From contig OY821742.1 in the NCBI GenBank assembly GCA_963682055.1, positions 30,475,060 through 30,539,059 of the forward strand: DNA of 64,000 nt. Direction: 5' to 3'. Each line of letters starts with the position of its first letter. Positions within the stretch are counted from its first letter, which is position 1. Made by a program: the position numbers and the translations under genes. The notes beneath the pieces are model-generated. The model was not told the origin of the DNA. It did no database searches and was given only the letters and a program-made list of their open reading frames with translations. Positions 21,911 to 35,804 of the stretch are shown piece by piece. The stretch comes from Primula veris (lineage: Eukaryota > Streptophyta > Magnoliopsida > Ericales > Primulaceae).

Positions 21911-22253
21911 TGTTACTAAGTAAGTCTGAACCCTCACACATAAGTACACGAGTATTTAGAGAGAGAAAGTAGGAGAATGTGTACAACTCTTATTACTCAC
22001 TCCAGACTTGGTGATTACAGATGAGAGGGGTCATTCCCTTATATACAAGTGTAGGGAAGGATCTATATCCTTATCCCTTCTTCTACCTTCTACATCATTA
22101 TATTACATTCCATATAGTTTCATACATTTTCATACCCTTCTAGAGGGTTCTATTACATTCTCCAATATTCTAATACATTATAATATATTCTAGGATTACG
22201 TAGTAAGTACTAGAATATTCCGGAATGGTCCGGATTATGCTTTGTCTGTAACT
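21911..22253 (-). repeat. Chromovirus 3' LTR
   Basis: This 343-bp unit ends GTAACA and starts AGTTAC (ancestrally TGTTAC) after the purine tract GTGAGGGAGAA. The first 44 bases match the 5' stub at 24448-24491: both read ACAAAG.ATAATC.GGACC. Confidence 0.7.
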
Positions 22254-22263
22254 TTCTCCCTCA

Positions 22264-24447
22264 CTGGATTTGGCGACGTCTTCGTCGCCATCATCTTCAC
22301 TTTGCCACCCATCTTGTTCCATTCCTTGTGAAAGTCTTCTATTTTTTCCTTCAATTGCCATAACATGTCGTCGTGTTCCCAACTAGCTTAGTTGTAAGGC
22401 AATCTCTTCCACTTAACCAAATATTCTGCATACGCCTTATGCATCCCTCTTTTCGGCTTTACCCCTGAAGATAATATAGACTCAGCCTCTCTATCATGTG
22501 TGAAGGTAACCGATGATGCGAATCTTTTTCATACACCTTATCCGGGCCTTCCTTATCTCCATAGTATGGTTTGACAAGGCTCACATGGAAATCCGGATGT
22601 AACATTTGCAACTTTGGTGGGAGCTCCAACTTATAGGACACTTTGCCAACTCTTTTCACTATCGGAAAGGGTCATTCATACCTTCGCACCAATCATTTGT
22701 GTAGTTTTTGAAGGTCTTAGTTTGGTGGAGGAGGAGTTTCACCAAGATAAGTTCTCCTTCTTGAAATTCCCCTAGTCTTCTCTTTTCGTCTGCCCACTTC
22801 TTCATTTTCTTTGATGCTTTTGCAAGGTAGGCTTTTGCCATCTCGGATTGCTCTTGAAGTCCCCTTGCAAACTTGTAAGATCCCGAATTCTTCCCCGAAT
22901 AACCCATCGCAACCGTGTTGGGGGTAAGCGGTTGTTGTCCCTTGGCTAGTTGGAATGGACTCGTCCCCGTTGCCTCGCTTCTTTGCAAATTATAGGAGAA
23001 TTGGGCCACATCTAGCAACTTAGCCGAATCCTTTTGATTAGCACTCACATAATGCGTCAAATATAGCTCCAAGATTGACTTTATCTGCACCGTTTGGCCA
23101 TCGGTTTGGGGGTGGAAGCTCATTGAGAAGTTTAGATCGGACCCCATCATTCTAAGCAACTCGGTCCAAAACCGCCTGGTAAATCGTGAGTCTCAATCAC
23201 TAACAATAGTTTTTGGGACTCCCCAATACTTCACCATGTACTTGAAAAACAATCGGGCCGTCACTTCCATCGTGCATTCTTTAGGACCCAGTATGAATAC
23301 TCCATATTTCAAAAATTGGTCTACCACTACAATAATAGAGCAACATCCATCCGACTTTGGTAGGCAAGTGATATAGTCCAAAGAGATACTCTCCCAAGGT
23401 CTTCTCGGCGTTGGGAGTGGCTCGAGTAATCCACCCGGCTTTTTTTGTTCCGTCTTATCTTGTTGGCAGACAAGGCAAGTTTTCACATACAACTCAACAT
23501 CGTCCCACATTTGTGGCCAATAATATCCGTCTTCTAGGAGAGCAAGTGTGCGGTGTACACCCGGGTGTCCCACCCACTTGGAATCATGGCACTCCTTAAG
23601 CAGTTCCCTCCTTAAGCTCCCACATTTCGGAACATACACCCGATCTCCTTTAGTGTATAAGAGATCATCCTTCAACCAAACTCTCCTCGTCTTTCCTTGG
23701 TTTACGTATTCAAATCATCATCTTAGCCTTAGGGTCATGCTCCATCCCTTCCTTAATATTGTTTAACAAGGACAATTCGGGCTTGCTCATAGCAGCGAAC
23801 TTGGCTTTTCGAGTTAGGGCGTCGGCAACCACATTGCACTTTCCCAGTTTATATTCCAATTCATAATCAAACTCGGCAAAAAAGTCTTGCCACCTTGCTT
23901 GTTTCGGGGATATCTTCTTTTGGGTGAGGACGTAACTAGTGGCTACATTGTCGGTTTGCACCACAAACTTACTTCCTAAAAGATAATGGCATCGGTGTGC
24001 GCCTCGTATGCTTTTGAGAACCACCAAGCTGGTCAAACAAAACACCAATAAGCGGGATAGGGTATTTATTCTTTACCGTGATATTGTTTAGTGCCCGATA
24101 GTCAATACACATTTGAGGGAACCATCATGCTTCTTTTGAAACAAAACCGGGGAGCCGTAGGGAGGTTTTGAGGGTTGGATATATCCCGCATCCAATAGAT
24201 CCTTCAATTGACTTTCAACTCTTACAACTCCGGTGGAGCCATTCGATAGGGTGCCATAGAAGGCGGTTTGGCACCCGGGACAAGCTCAATCTTATGGTCC
24301 ACCTCTCGTCTAGGTTTTAACACTTTTGGCAACTCGGCGGGCATCACTTCCTTAAATTCATCAAGGACCTTTAAAATTCCTCTCAGAACGTCTTCACTGG
24401 GTAAGGTTGGTGGTTCATACATTTTGAGGGTAGCAAGGTATGTCGAA
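22264..24447 (-). pseudogene. Chromovirus pol, internally deleted
   Basis: Pieces in order on the minus strand: the start of reverse transcriptase (DHKIELVPGAKPPSMAPYRM, then [18 protein letters not shown] with frame breaks); an abrupt jump past the catalytic RT core to RNase H (VVQTDNVATSYVLTQK ... VVADALTRK); integrase zinc finger (HDSKWVGHPGVHRTLALL, CLVCQQDK); integrase core (DYITCLPK ... SFHPQTDGQT); an integrase tail (LHPDFHVSLVKPY); and a chromodomain (AEYLVKWKRLPYN, then SWE). Chromodomain-bearing integrases steer insertion to marked chromatin in chromoviruses. The RT YxDD motif is absent. Multiple stops and frameshifts lie at 22658, 23160-23190, 23680-23710 and 24050-24220. It cannot encode a functional polyprotein. 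Confidence 0.9.
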
Positions 24448-24491
24448 TGCAAATATACCGGAAGGGTCCAGATTATACTTTGTTCGTAACA

Positions 24492-24970
24492 CTTCCTAGT
24501 TGTATAACCTGTTGATTGATTGGATATCGAATGCAAATATTTATTGGAACTGCTTCACTAGTAATTAACAAGTTGAGACTTTGATCCGCAATAAGAGTGT
24601 CTGTATTATAGGCAGGCACTAAGTCTTGTCCTTTAAGTGTAGTGGTTGGTTCCGGATTACCAAACAGTACTACCTCTTGGGATTCCAAAAAAAAAAAATA
24701 CTTTCTCTTGTTGTTCTTCCGATATTGCATTCACTATTTTCACCATTTCTGTATCAGTTTTATCAATAACCCCATAATGACCATTTTCGGCGAACTCACT
24801 GTCACAGTTTTTAGACAACTGGACACTAGCTTCAGGATATCTCCTTGAACTAGTTCTTTCCTTAGCAGCGTTTTGACATACTCCTTTAAATTGTTCCGTT
24901 TCTACATCAACGATAGAACCAAAATAATTACCCACTTTGATCGTTTCTTTAACCTTATCCACTCTTATAT
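24492..24970 (-). pseudogene. LINE ORF1, middle piece
   Basis: The minus-strand readings RVDKVKETIKVGNYFGS and, after a frameshift in a run of A, VPINICIRYPINQQVIQLG parallel VPLNISIRNPTTLELIYLE at 56694-57320. It is bounded on the right by the solo LTR target site and on the left by the chromovirus 5' LTR stub. Confidence 0.6.
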
Positions 24971-24975
24971 ATTTG

Positions 24976-26315
24976 TGTTGGAAAAAAACCATGTTTATGG
25001 TGTTTTCCCAATTGGTCACGAGTCCGAATATTTGGTCAAATTCCATGCAAAGAATCTAAAGTTTAGACTCCGTACTCAAATGGTTTGAGTAGCTTGTGTG
25101 ACGAGCTTCGAAACGGTATATCGCATGACCTATTCGGTGAATGAGTGTGAATGGAAATTGGATCCGAAGTTGGACCATGGACAGCCGAAATCTGGAATTT
25201 GGGAAGAGAGAGTGGGAAAACAAAAGGATGGGGAAGCCACCCAAATGTTTATCCCACATCAAAGAGGAAAAACTATTTTGAATAGTTTATATACATATTC
25301 ACCACTAGAGAGTGGTAATAATGTGTAGCCTCATAGGTGTGTGTAGGCATGAGCACCACATACGCACGCGCTTGTTCGGTCTCGGCCACGGGTCTCGGGG
25401 CGTGGGTTTGGGGCTTGGGGCTTGGGGAATGTTTCAGTTCCAAGAAAGTCTAAGAGTTTTGGATAATAACAAAACAGTTCCAAAAATTTCAGCAAACTTG
25501 TAACTAATGTAATTAAATGAGAATAATTGCACCATTAATTCTGCTCGTTCGAGCGAACGAGCTGAATTAAGTGACCATAATGGCTGAGATTTCAGCTCAG
25601 CCAATAAGTAGGCATATCTCCCCTACTATCTAAACATACTTTTTAAATTCTGAAAACAATCTGCATATTTTCCATATAGCATTTTAGAAAGAGAGAGAAC
25701 CACCCACCAACAGCTCGACCTTGACTCGTCGCCAGTTTTCGGCGAGTCATCCGAGACGTTGTACATTGATATCAAAGCGCCAACGCAACCAGAAATATTA
25801 AGGTGGTTAGGCGAATATCGGTTAAGGGCAGATTGTCTAACAGTCGCCTCGTCTTTTTTATTTCCGTCTTTTAAATACCGTAATTTAAATTCTAGAATTT
25901 ATATTTTTGTCTTTTCAATTCTGCAATTTCAATTCAGTAATTTAATTTGCTGTACTTAGCTGTAATTTTTAATTCTGTCTTTTACCTTTCTGTAATTTCT
26001 TTAAAATACTATTTCTATTATGTAATTTCAATTCTGTAATTTAATTCTGTAATTATAATAGTTTCATTTCAGTCATGTAATTTAAATTTCAATCAGAACA
26101 GTCCGGCATTTTCTATTTATTACAATTCAGTATATCAGATTATTAATTAATAATAATCTGACTAACGGTTGCTTTAATTACTATTCAGTCCATATATGTA
26201 GTAATCTGTAATTTCAGTTTCAATTCTGAATGAATAAAGATTACACTGGTTTTTGATTATTTCTTTTTAGTCATTAATTATTGTTTAATTCTTATTTCGT
26301 ACACGGAAACCAACA
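24976..26315 (+). repeat. Solo LTR of the copia-3 family
   Basis: The 1,340-bp LTR begins TGTTGGAAAAA and ends GAAACCAACA. The 5-bp target duplication ATTTG flanks it at 24971-24975 and 26316-26320. It matches in reverse orientation the LTR at 60889-62070, with shared blocks around GACGAGCTTCG, GGTATATCGCATGA, AACCACCCAC and CCTTAACCGATATTCGCC. No internal retrotransposon sequence is present, so LTR-LTR recombination removed it. The 3' part is rich in TCTGTAATTT-type repeats. Confidence 0.9.
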
Positions 26316-26320
26316 ATTTG

Positions 26321-27011
26321 CTCATGATTTCTCTATCACTTGCAACATTTTCATATATATTGATGAGTTTATTACCCGTCCTCTTTCCATAGTTCGTTTG
26401 CCATGGATTTTCTTACATGAGGTAATAACCCCTTGCATTTTTATTCTCCATTATATTACGTTCAGTATTATTTACCTTTCTTGTCCCCATCTCATTATTA
26501 CAAATTTCATTATGTTTCTCAAATCTTCAACTTGGTCTATGAAATACTCTCTCTTTCATTATGACATGTTACATAATTATGGCCAAATATTTTACATAAC
26601 CCACATCGAGGAGGCAACCATTGATATTGTACCTCTATATCAAGTTCTGCTTTCCCATTTTTAATTTGCATGGTGTTTGGCAATTCTTTAGAGGCATTTA
26701 TTTCAACACACACCCGGGCGCAAGTGACACTTAACATTTTCTCAGTAGCGTGATCAAGATAAAGCGGTCTACCTATTTTACTAGCGATCTTACTTAGGTT
26801 ATCGCAAGACCAAAATTCAAGGGGCGCATCATACAACCTCACCCATATAGTTATTAGCCATAAGGCTTCCTTATTCAATTGAAGCATACCATGCCATTTT
26901 TTCAATACCATTAGCCGATCAAAGATATAACAATACCCATTATCAAGAAATAGATCCATGTCCTTTTCGTTTTGGAGATGGTAGTCCATCTCCATTATTT
27001 CACCATTAGAC
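26321..27011 (-). pseudogene. LINE ORF1, N-terminal piece (DUF4283 + zinc knuckle)
   Basis: The minus-strand open frame 26537-26995 carries the second half of a DUF4283 domain (WVRLYDAPLEFWS, LSKIASKIGRPL, ARVCVEINASKELP) and then a CX2CX4HX4C knuckle (CGLCKIFGHNYVTC). This pair is typical of ORF1 of plant L1 elements, an RNA-binding protein of the retrotransposition particle. The start of DUF4283 is missing, so the element is 5' truncated near 27011. Downstream the frame degenerates until the solo LTR target site. Confidence 0.8.
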
Positions 27012-27420
27012 CAAAATTAATTAACATTAACAAACATGAAATAAATGATTGCAGATGTTGTTTTCTTTAAGATCAATATCGTCACCGCAAGATATACCAT
27101 GGTCACGTAATTTATGAGCCAACTTAAACTAAATAGTAGGCGGGTAAGGATATAAAATAAATTTGCAACTTTTCGAAGTTAAAAACTTTAGACACCCATT
27201 ACTCATGAACAATTGTTACAAAATTGTTAGTCAATAATAACCTAGCTAGTGAGAAATTTAATGTTATTATATAGTGTATGTCTCACAAATACAAGTTTAA
27301 ATAATTTTATCACTGGCAAGTTGAGTAATTCATAGTGAAGCCAATTAGTTTGGCCAGAAATATTGCAAACCTATTTACACTCTTTTAAATAAAAACTTAA
27401 GATTACCGTCTGTTATACGA
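27012..27420. repeat. Q repeat copy 2, right half
   Basis: This resumes Q at ATTAACAAACATGAAATAAATG and follows copy 1 from 20705 to 21057 through CACCGCAAGATATACC, AAATAAATTTGCAACTTTT and GGCAAGTTGAGTAATTCA. The following 27380-27480 resembles 2190-2220 and 6060-6130 (TGGTCACcAc.atgcaaa). Confidence 0.7.
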
Positions 27421-27723
27421 AAAGATAAATATATATGGCAAACAATCATATGATCAGTGGTCACCACTATGGATGCAAAAAAGTTGATTTAATAGTGAAT
27501 GACCAAAAACTTACCAAGAAACATTATTATAAAAAACATAACTCTAAATTGTTGTTTACCAAAAACATACATCCAATAAAAAAACTGAAATCTCCACTCA
27601 TCTCTCTATTCGCTCTCTCTCTCTGCTCTATCTCTTTATGCTCCTTTCCTCTATGCTCTCTCTATCTCCGCTCTCTCTCTCTCTCTCTCATCTCTCCCTA
27701 TATGCTCTCTCTTTGTCATCTCT
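27421..27723. repeat. CT-rich low-complexity tract
   Basis: The part from 27590 to 27720 is dominated by CTCTCT, TATGCTCTCT and similar runs. The two overlapping Ser/Leu-rich frames here are products of this composition and are not genes. Confidence 0.7.
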
Positions 27724-27955
27724 CACTACAATTAAAATAACCTTGGCCGACAAAAAATATTCGTCGCTAGAGTTAAAATTTCGTCACCTAAAATTCAAGC
27801 CGACGAAAGTTTCGTCGCTAAGCCTCCGTCGCGTATGCACTGTCGAGCGACGAAAAAAGAAATTCGTCGGTAAAGTTTGATTTTGCCCGACGAAATGGGC
27901 GACAAATATATTCGTCGCTAGATTTTTGGCGACGAAAAACTTCACCGGTAAATGT
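27724..27955. mobile_element. CACTA-like end with TTCGTCG repeats
   Basis: CACTACAA at 27724 is followed by at least six TTCGTCG / CGACGAA motifs in both orientations (about 27762, 27809, 27851, 27870, 27917 and 27929). Such subterminal arrays are where the CACTA transposase binds. The matching right end was not found. A possible coding remnant lies at 28325-28512. Confidence 0.5.
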
Positions 27956-28324
27956 ATTTGATAAGTTCAAGTAGCATAGATCTCCTGACAAATACTTCGT
28001 CGCCAGTAGATGATGAAAAGAACACTTGTTTGCCAAAATATTTGTAGGCTCAACTCTTATTATTTATCATTACATTTTGATGTCTACTATAATTTATTAT
28101 TAAAATGAATCATTATAAATTATATTTTTATTGAATAAATGAATACACAAATATTAAGATCAATATCATTAAAAACATTCAATAAAAGAATTTACATGTA
28201 AAATATCCAATCAACACATACTTACAAAACGAGTAATAGAAATGAATAATTCACACATAAATTCTAAATCAGAAAAACAGGAAACGCATATCATGGAGAT
28301 GTACTATCATCATCGTGCTCATCC

Positions 28325-28512
28325 CCTACAATTTTTTTGAAACCGACCTTCTTCTGAAAGTGTAAATCCTTGACTGTAAAAAGGTTCTGCTAACGCTGCA
28401 TACATCTTTCTATCCGATGCATCCAGACGTCGTTTTGTCTTTTCCCTAGCAGTCCTCTCATGGGCTAATTGTCATTCTAACTCCTTGATACAAAACGATG
28501 CACCGCCTTTTG
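28325..28512 (-). pseudogene. Possible CACTA-associated protein remnant
   Basis: The minus-strand reading has HERTAREKTKRRLDASDRK and MYAALAEPFYSQGF, a charged helical stretch of the sort seen near the C-terminus of plant En/Spm-associated proteins. A stop interrupts it after CIKELE and it ends soon after. Position 600 bp inside a CACTA-like end supports the idea, but the family call is weak. Confidence 0.25.
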
Positions 28513-28519
28513 TGGTTTT

Positions 28520-31007
<2,488 letters not shown>

Positions 31008-31078
31008 TACGAAATACATTTCAGCTTCAAACCTATTACCAAACAACCTATGAAGTGTGAATATCGCCCATAAGTGGC

Positions 31079-31545
31079 CAGGGGCGGAACCATGATAATT
31101 TTTTTGGTGAGGCCTTGATGTAAAAAATATGTCGAATAGAAGATAAAATAAATAGGTTCTAATATAAATTTTTTTAATTTTTTTTTATTTTTAACATAGC
31201 ATAAAATAAACATGAAGTTAATACAAAGGGTATTGAGCAATAAAATATATTTTTTAACAATCTTTTTTGTTTGGGAAAATACAATGGTCATTTACGAAAT
31301 TTGGTAATTTCAAAATAAAAAAACATAAAATTTTAAAAAGAAGAAGCTGGCAAGATTTGAAATCTTAACCTTCCAGTACATTAAAACAAATTTTACCACT
31401 ACACTAACAGCTCTTCTCTTTAATTAGGGAGACCATCAATATATATATTTTAGAAAAATTTAAATTACACATAAAAAAAATAAAAATTGAAAATCACCGC
31501 AGGGGTGGTCACGGCCACCCCCAGCCACCCCTGGGTCCGCCCCTG
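31079..31545. mobile_element. hAT-like element, copy B
   Basis: Same element, ends and 8-bp TAAGTGGC flanks (31071-31078, 31546-31553) as at 72-539, with one base deleted inside. Confidence 0.85.
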
Positions 31546-31701
31546 TAAGTGGCCCCATCTGTCGTCTGTGTGTTGTATCCTTTCTCATATGTTGAAATCA
31601 TGATTGCTAACTTGTTTCCTCACAAGGATTACACAAATTCCAAGAGTAAATAAAGTGTCCAAATGTTTATCATAAAAACAATACCAAGAAATAACTGGCA
31701 C

Positions 31702-31784
31702 CTGTAGAACAATAGGCAACTGCTCAGGTGGTTTCTTATGCTTGGATCCATGATCCAGCCACAACTCAAAAGCCGTCAATTGTT
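31702..31784 (-). pseudogene. RAPTOR-like exon fragment, copy B
   Basis: This is identical to 696-778, encoding [15 protein letters not shown] and [10 protein letters not shown] with the same splice-like edges. The ubiquitin-conjugating-enzyme fragment lies 1.7 kb further on in the direction of reading, on the same strand. No other RAPTOR exon is found between 29000 and 35000. Confidence 0.7.
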
Positions 31785-33236
31785 CTGTGAAAAATGGACT
31801 TGGCTGAAAACTTCCAAAAAAAATAAAAAATAAAACATACTAAATATGTTTGCTTAGGGTTTTTTTGGCCATTTCCTATATGACCATCTTATAAAAGTGA
31901 TTGTAGAACATATGGTTATTATAATCAATACACCAACTCTAAATCCTAACAAGTTACAAATTTTATATTGTTATGTAATAACATATTATGAATTTTCATG
32001 TGCTGTTAATATTACTAATTAAAAAATAAGTAATAGACAATTGAATAGACTATGACACCAACTTATATATCATATTGATACGTGATAGATATTTTTAGAA
32101 AAATTAAACCATAATAATAATAATAACATATAGTGGTGGTACAAATATTATTTAAAATAACCTTTGTTAGTTTTGTATGCAAAATACCTATAATAAAATT
32201 GTGTAACATATTTGGTTGTTCGTTTATATCTATACAAAGTGAGTATATGTAAACTTGAGTATGTGATAGAATAAGTTTGTCTTTTCCTAGTGGTTTTAAT
32301 AGTTTTATACATTTTTTTGTTCATATTTTTCGTTCTAATAGCTCTGTTTCTTAATTTTACATTTTTATACCTTCGTTTCTTTATACCTTTTCTTTTCGTA
32401 CCATTTTTTATTAATTTATATTTATTTTTTCTTGTTTTCTAATTTTTATTTTGTTTTTGGTCAATTTTCAAATGGTGAAACTTTCGACACATGACTGAAC
32501 ATGTCTTTATTGATGCATCTTTTTTTTAGAGTTTGAAAAATATGTTAAATTGACCAATAAAGAAGAAAAAATAGAAACCGGATACATTTTTTTTAAGAAA
32601 TCGGGAATTTTTTTTTTATAAAATCCCGCTTTTCCGGTGTATTTACAATTCAAAAAATATTATGTACTTTTATTTTTGTAACATCAAACATTTGTGCTGA
32701 TACCGTCACTAGATGCATGTGGAAAGAGAAGCCAATCAAGCACCATATAAGCTCGCAAATTGGGGTTGCAATTCGAAAAGGATCATCTACTCCAACATCT
32801 ATTCCCTAAAGAACTTCAAGGTATCCTAAGAATGGTAGAAATGGGATTTCCTCATTTTCGGATTAGATGAAGACTTTAGAGAGAGAAGACGAAGAGTATA
32901 GTTTGACCAGACCAGGTTGTTCGGTGGATCTAGATCTATCTGTGTGGTTTTCATTTTGGTATCTCAAGTTTGTGTTTTTGTTCTTTCAAGTTGTAAAGTT
33001 TTTCATTTTTATTTTTTCAGACTTGTATTTCGGATCTTTGCACTTTGATACCCTTGTTTTGATTTTGTGGGGTTTTCCCCCCATATTTTTTATAATCTAT
33101 AGATAAAAAATATGGGTTTTTTCCACCATTTATATATAAAAAAATAAATAAGATTGCCAGTTACTATTCTAAAAGAGGAATTTAGTTAGCACATATGGTC
33201 GGTGGTCACAAAATCACAACTATGAATGCAAATAAT

Positions 33237-33440
33237 CAGTGGCGGAACTAGGAATGATAAATGAGGGGTGTTGATTTTCTATATAATAAAAGTCTATAAC
33301 TTATACGAAGTTATTTTACGGAAGGGGGCTGAAACACTAAACTTTAAAGGTTTCGATCAAAATACATAGAAAAAATCTATTTTTTTGTTATTTTTTTCAG
33401 GGGGGTGCAACCCCCGACTGTCTACCTAGTTCCTTCCATG
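33237..33440. mobile_element. Short hAT-like MITE, copy B
   Basis: Same 204-bp insertion as 2231-2434, with the same CAAATAAT target duplication. Confidence 0.8.
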
Positions 33441-35558
33441 CAAATAATGTTGAACGAACAAATTGGTGTTCCAAAAACAGTGTACTAATTTTCTTGTCGT
33501 CGTTGAATAAGGTAAGTATTAACAGCTATATTTTTTTGTGTTCTTCTCCCATTAGGGCTAACTGCATTAATTGGGATGCATGTTTATATGACATTGAATG
33601 CTTTAAATTTATTTTGCCTCTACGGCTCTACTAAAAAAAAGTTAAGAAGCTTAGTTGTAAAGTACTAACGCAATATAAGAAGACAAAATTTCCCTTGTAC
33701 GTAGTTAATTGTTTTTAAGGCAAGACCTACAAAATAGGTAGTCCCATTTCGATCTCCATATATTAGATTTTACATGCCGTAACACGATGGTCATAGTGCA
33801 TTATAAAACGAGAAGTACTTTAGCATTAAGTATATAGATGTTGATGTCAAATGAAGATAGACGATATGGTCTTGTTATCCAGTGTCTTCCTTGCCCAAAT
33901 TACCTTAATAATGACAGCGAATGCAGTAATTACTTTTTGCTACCGACCTAATTATTGTGACGTGTGAGAAAATGCGTGTTATCGCACGTTTGTAGATAGT
34001 TTAAAACCCATGACGAACACATAGTAATGATATTTGAGAGGTTTTTTGATACTGGCATAGTCGTCTTTTACATGATAGTAATGTACCTTAATTTACTCGG
34101 TTGCTATTAGTATCATATCGTGATCTAATCAGAGAATATAAATTTTTCCCTTGATTTTGATAATATGTTTTGTTTCAATAATGTCAAGTTATGTAGGGAC
34201 GTGGCTGAATGCAAAATGCCTCAACTTTAATTAAATTATGTATCATGTACTATACTCTCTATTCTATGCAACCTAAAAAATTTACTCTTTCATTTCAAGT
34301 TTTTTAACAATAAGCTATGGGTCAAAAAAATTGGTTTGGTATACACCTCCTGAAATTCAACTTACAGTAAAACTTCTCTATAAAAATACTTTATATAGAA
34401 ATAACCTTTCTATTTTTATAAAAAATCTCGATCTCAACTCGACCCAGTTATAAATAAGAATAAACTCTCTATTTTTATATTTCGTAAATTTTTAAGATCC
34501 CGTTAGTAATAAATTCACCTCTTTATAGTAATAAATTGATATTTAATATTAAAAATATGTTATATATTTTTACATTAAGTTTAAGATGATTTAAAATATT
34601 TATGTTAAAATTTTTATGACGATAAGTTAATATTTTCGTTACTAGCACATCTTACAATTCGTACATACGTAATAACTCGTATACATGAACACATCTTGCA
34701 ACTCAATACTGATATGGGCACGCATGGTTAAAACTTATTCGCATGAAACATTTTTTTTTATATATTATTATCTTTCAGATCCATTTGCATGGTTATACAT
34801 TCTTATATACAATATGTATTTATTTTCTAAGAACCTTAAAACTAAATTATGTACATTTCAAGTTTTGTTTATATTAATGTGGTACATACATTTTATATTA
34901 TGTTTATAATTTTTTTTAAATATATATTTTTATATATAACCTCGACTTAAAAATAACCACTCAATAGAAGAGTCGTCTCCAGTAATTTAGAGATACGAGA
35001 CAAGTGAAAAATATGGAGGCCTTTTAGTCAAATTTTTTTTGCTCTGTCATTAATAAAAGCTATACATTATGTTTACATAAATGTACGAAATACTACTATT
35101 TAGAGCAATAAATCAATGCAATTAAAAAAATTATTAATTCCAAAACACTTAAAAAGTTAAATTTAAAAAAAAAAGAAACAGATTTTATTAGTATAAATTA
35201 AGTAATAAAAAACTGATAAAAACCCTAAAGATTTATGTTTGTAGCCACCAACTATTGAAATTGATTTTTTTTGTAATTACTTACCGAAAACGAAACAGAA
35301 ACAAGGATTATGTGGCCTTTACGGTTATGACGAAGGCCTATAAAGAATAGTCGGTTTTCAAATCAGTGTGAAGGCTAGAGTACAGTGATAAAAAATTATC
35401 TCTTAAGTGTAGTAAAAGTGAAGAATTTTTGAGATTAAGATTGGAAAAAAATACTTATATTATTTAGTCTATTTTCAAAATAAAGAAGAAAATAAAAGTG
35501 CAAAGGTAATTAAAATACGCTGGTATATATGTGTCGGACGTGTTGCAGACGTTGCTGC

Positions 35559-35804
35559 CACTACAAAATTCAGATTTGGGGAACAATTTATTTTCACAGT
35601 CAAAATTTCTCTCTAAAAAGACAAAAATAATTTTTTAGGGACAAAAATAATTTTTATGGGTAAAACTTGAAAAAAAGATCGTTTCGAAAGACAATCATAT
35701 ACCAACATAAAAATACAATTTAATGTTGTCTCAAAATATATTTAGGGACACATTTAAATTGTCTTCTTATGTTGGTACCGAATTGTTTTTGCAGACAATT
35801 TTTT
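35559..35804. mobile_element. CACTA-like MITE, truncated in copy B
   Basis: The left end CACTACAAAATTCAG and its TGC target copy (35556-35558) are kept. The element breaks off at 35804 inside GACAATTTTTT and continues as unrelated sequence equal to 5695 onward. The right end and its TGC are missing. Confidence 0.85.

Larger units (their letters stand above)
21911..24491 (-). mobile_element. Degenerate Ty3/gypsy chromovirus
   Basis: The 3' LTR (21911-22253, TGTTAC-type start mutated by one base and GTAACA end) and a stub of the 5' LTR (about 24448-24491, TGTTACGAACAAAG) enclose a shortened pol. LTR stub and pol are joined directly, so the 5' LTR body, leader, gag and protease are gone, and most of reverse transcriptase is deleted as well. 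The remaining order on the minus strand is RT start, RNase H, integrase and chromodomain. It lies within LINE ORF1. The flanking 5-mers do not match, so the edges may be eroded. Confidence 0.85.
21210..27011 (-). mobile_element. L1-type LINE remnant, split by two insertions
   Basis: This is a minus-strand LINE whose A-rich 3' end (plus-strand run of T at 21210-21230) abuts the Q repeat and whose truncated 5' end lies near 27011. ORF1 is present in three pieces (26321-27011, 24492-24970, 21590-21910) separated by a solo LTR and a chromovirus. ORF2 is missing: about 350 bp of 3' untranslated sequence follows ORF1 directly. Its 3' end and ORF1 tail resemble those at 54057-54110 and 56640-57320. 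I could not confirm a perfect target-site duplication; the flanks (AAAAGATTA and TTAACATTA) are only partly alike. Confidence 0.75.

Noticed and set aside
21911..24491. Matching 5-bp target duplication for the chromovirus
   Set aside because: The flanks TTATT and CTTCC do not match; the edges may be eroded, so no duplication is claimed.
27435..27880. Ser/Leu-rich frames of 80-101 residues
   Set aside because: Product of the CT-rich tract and CACTA subterminal repeats.
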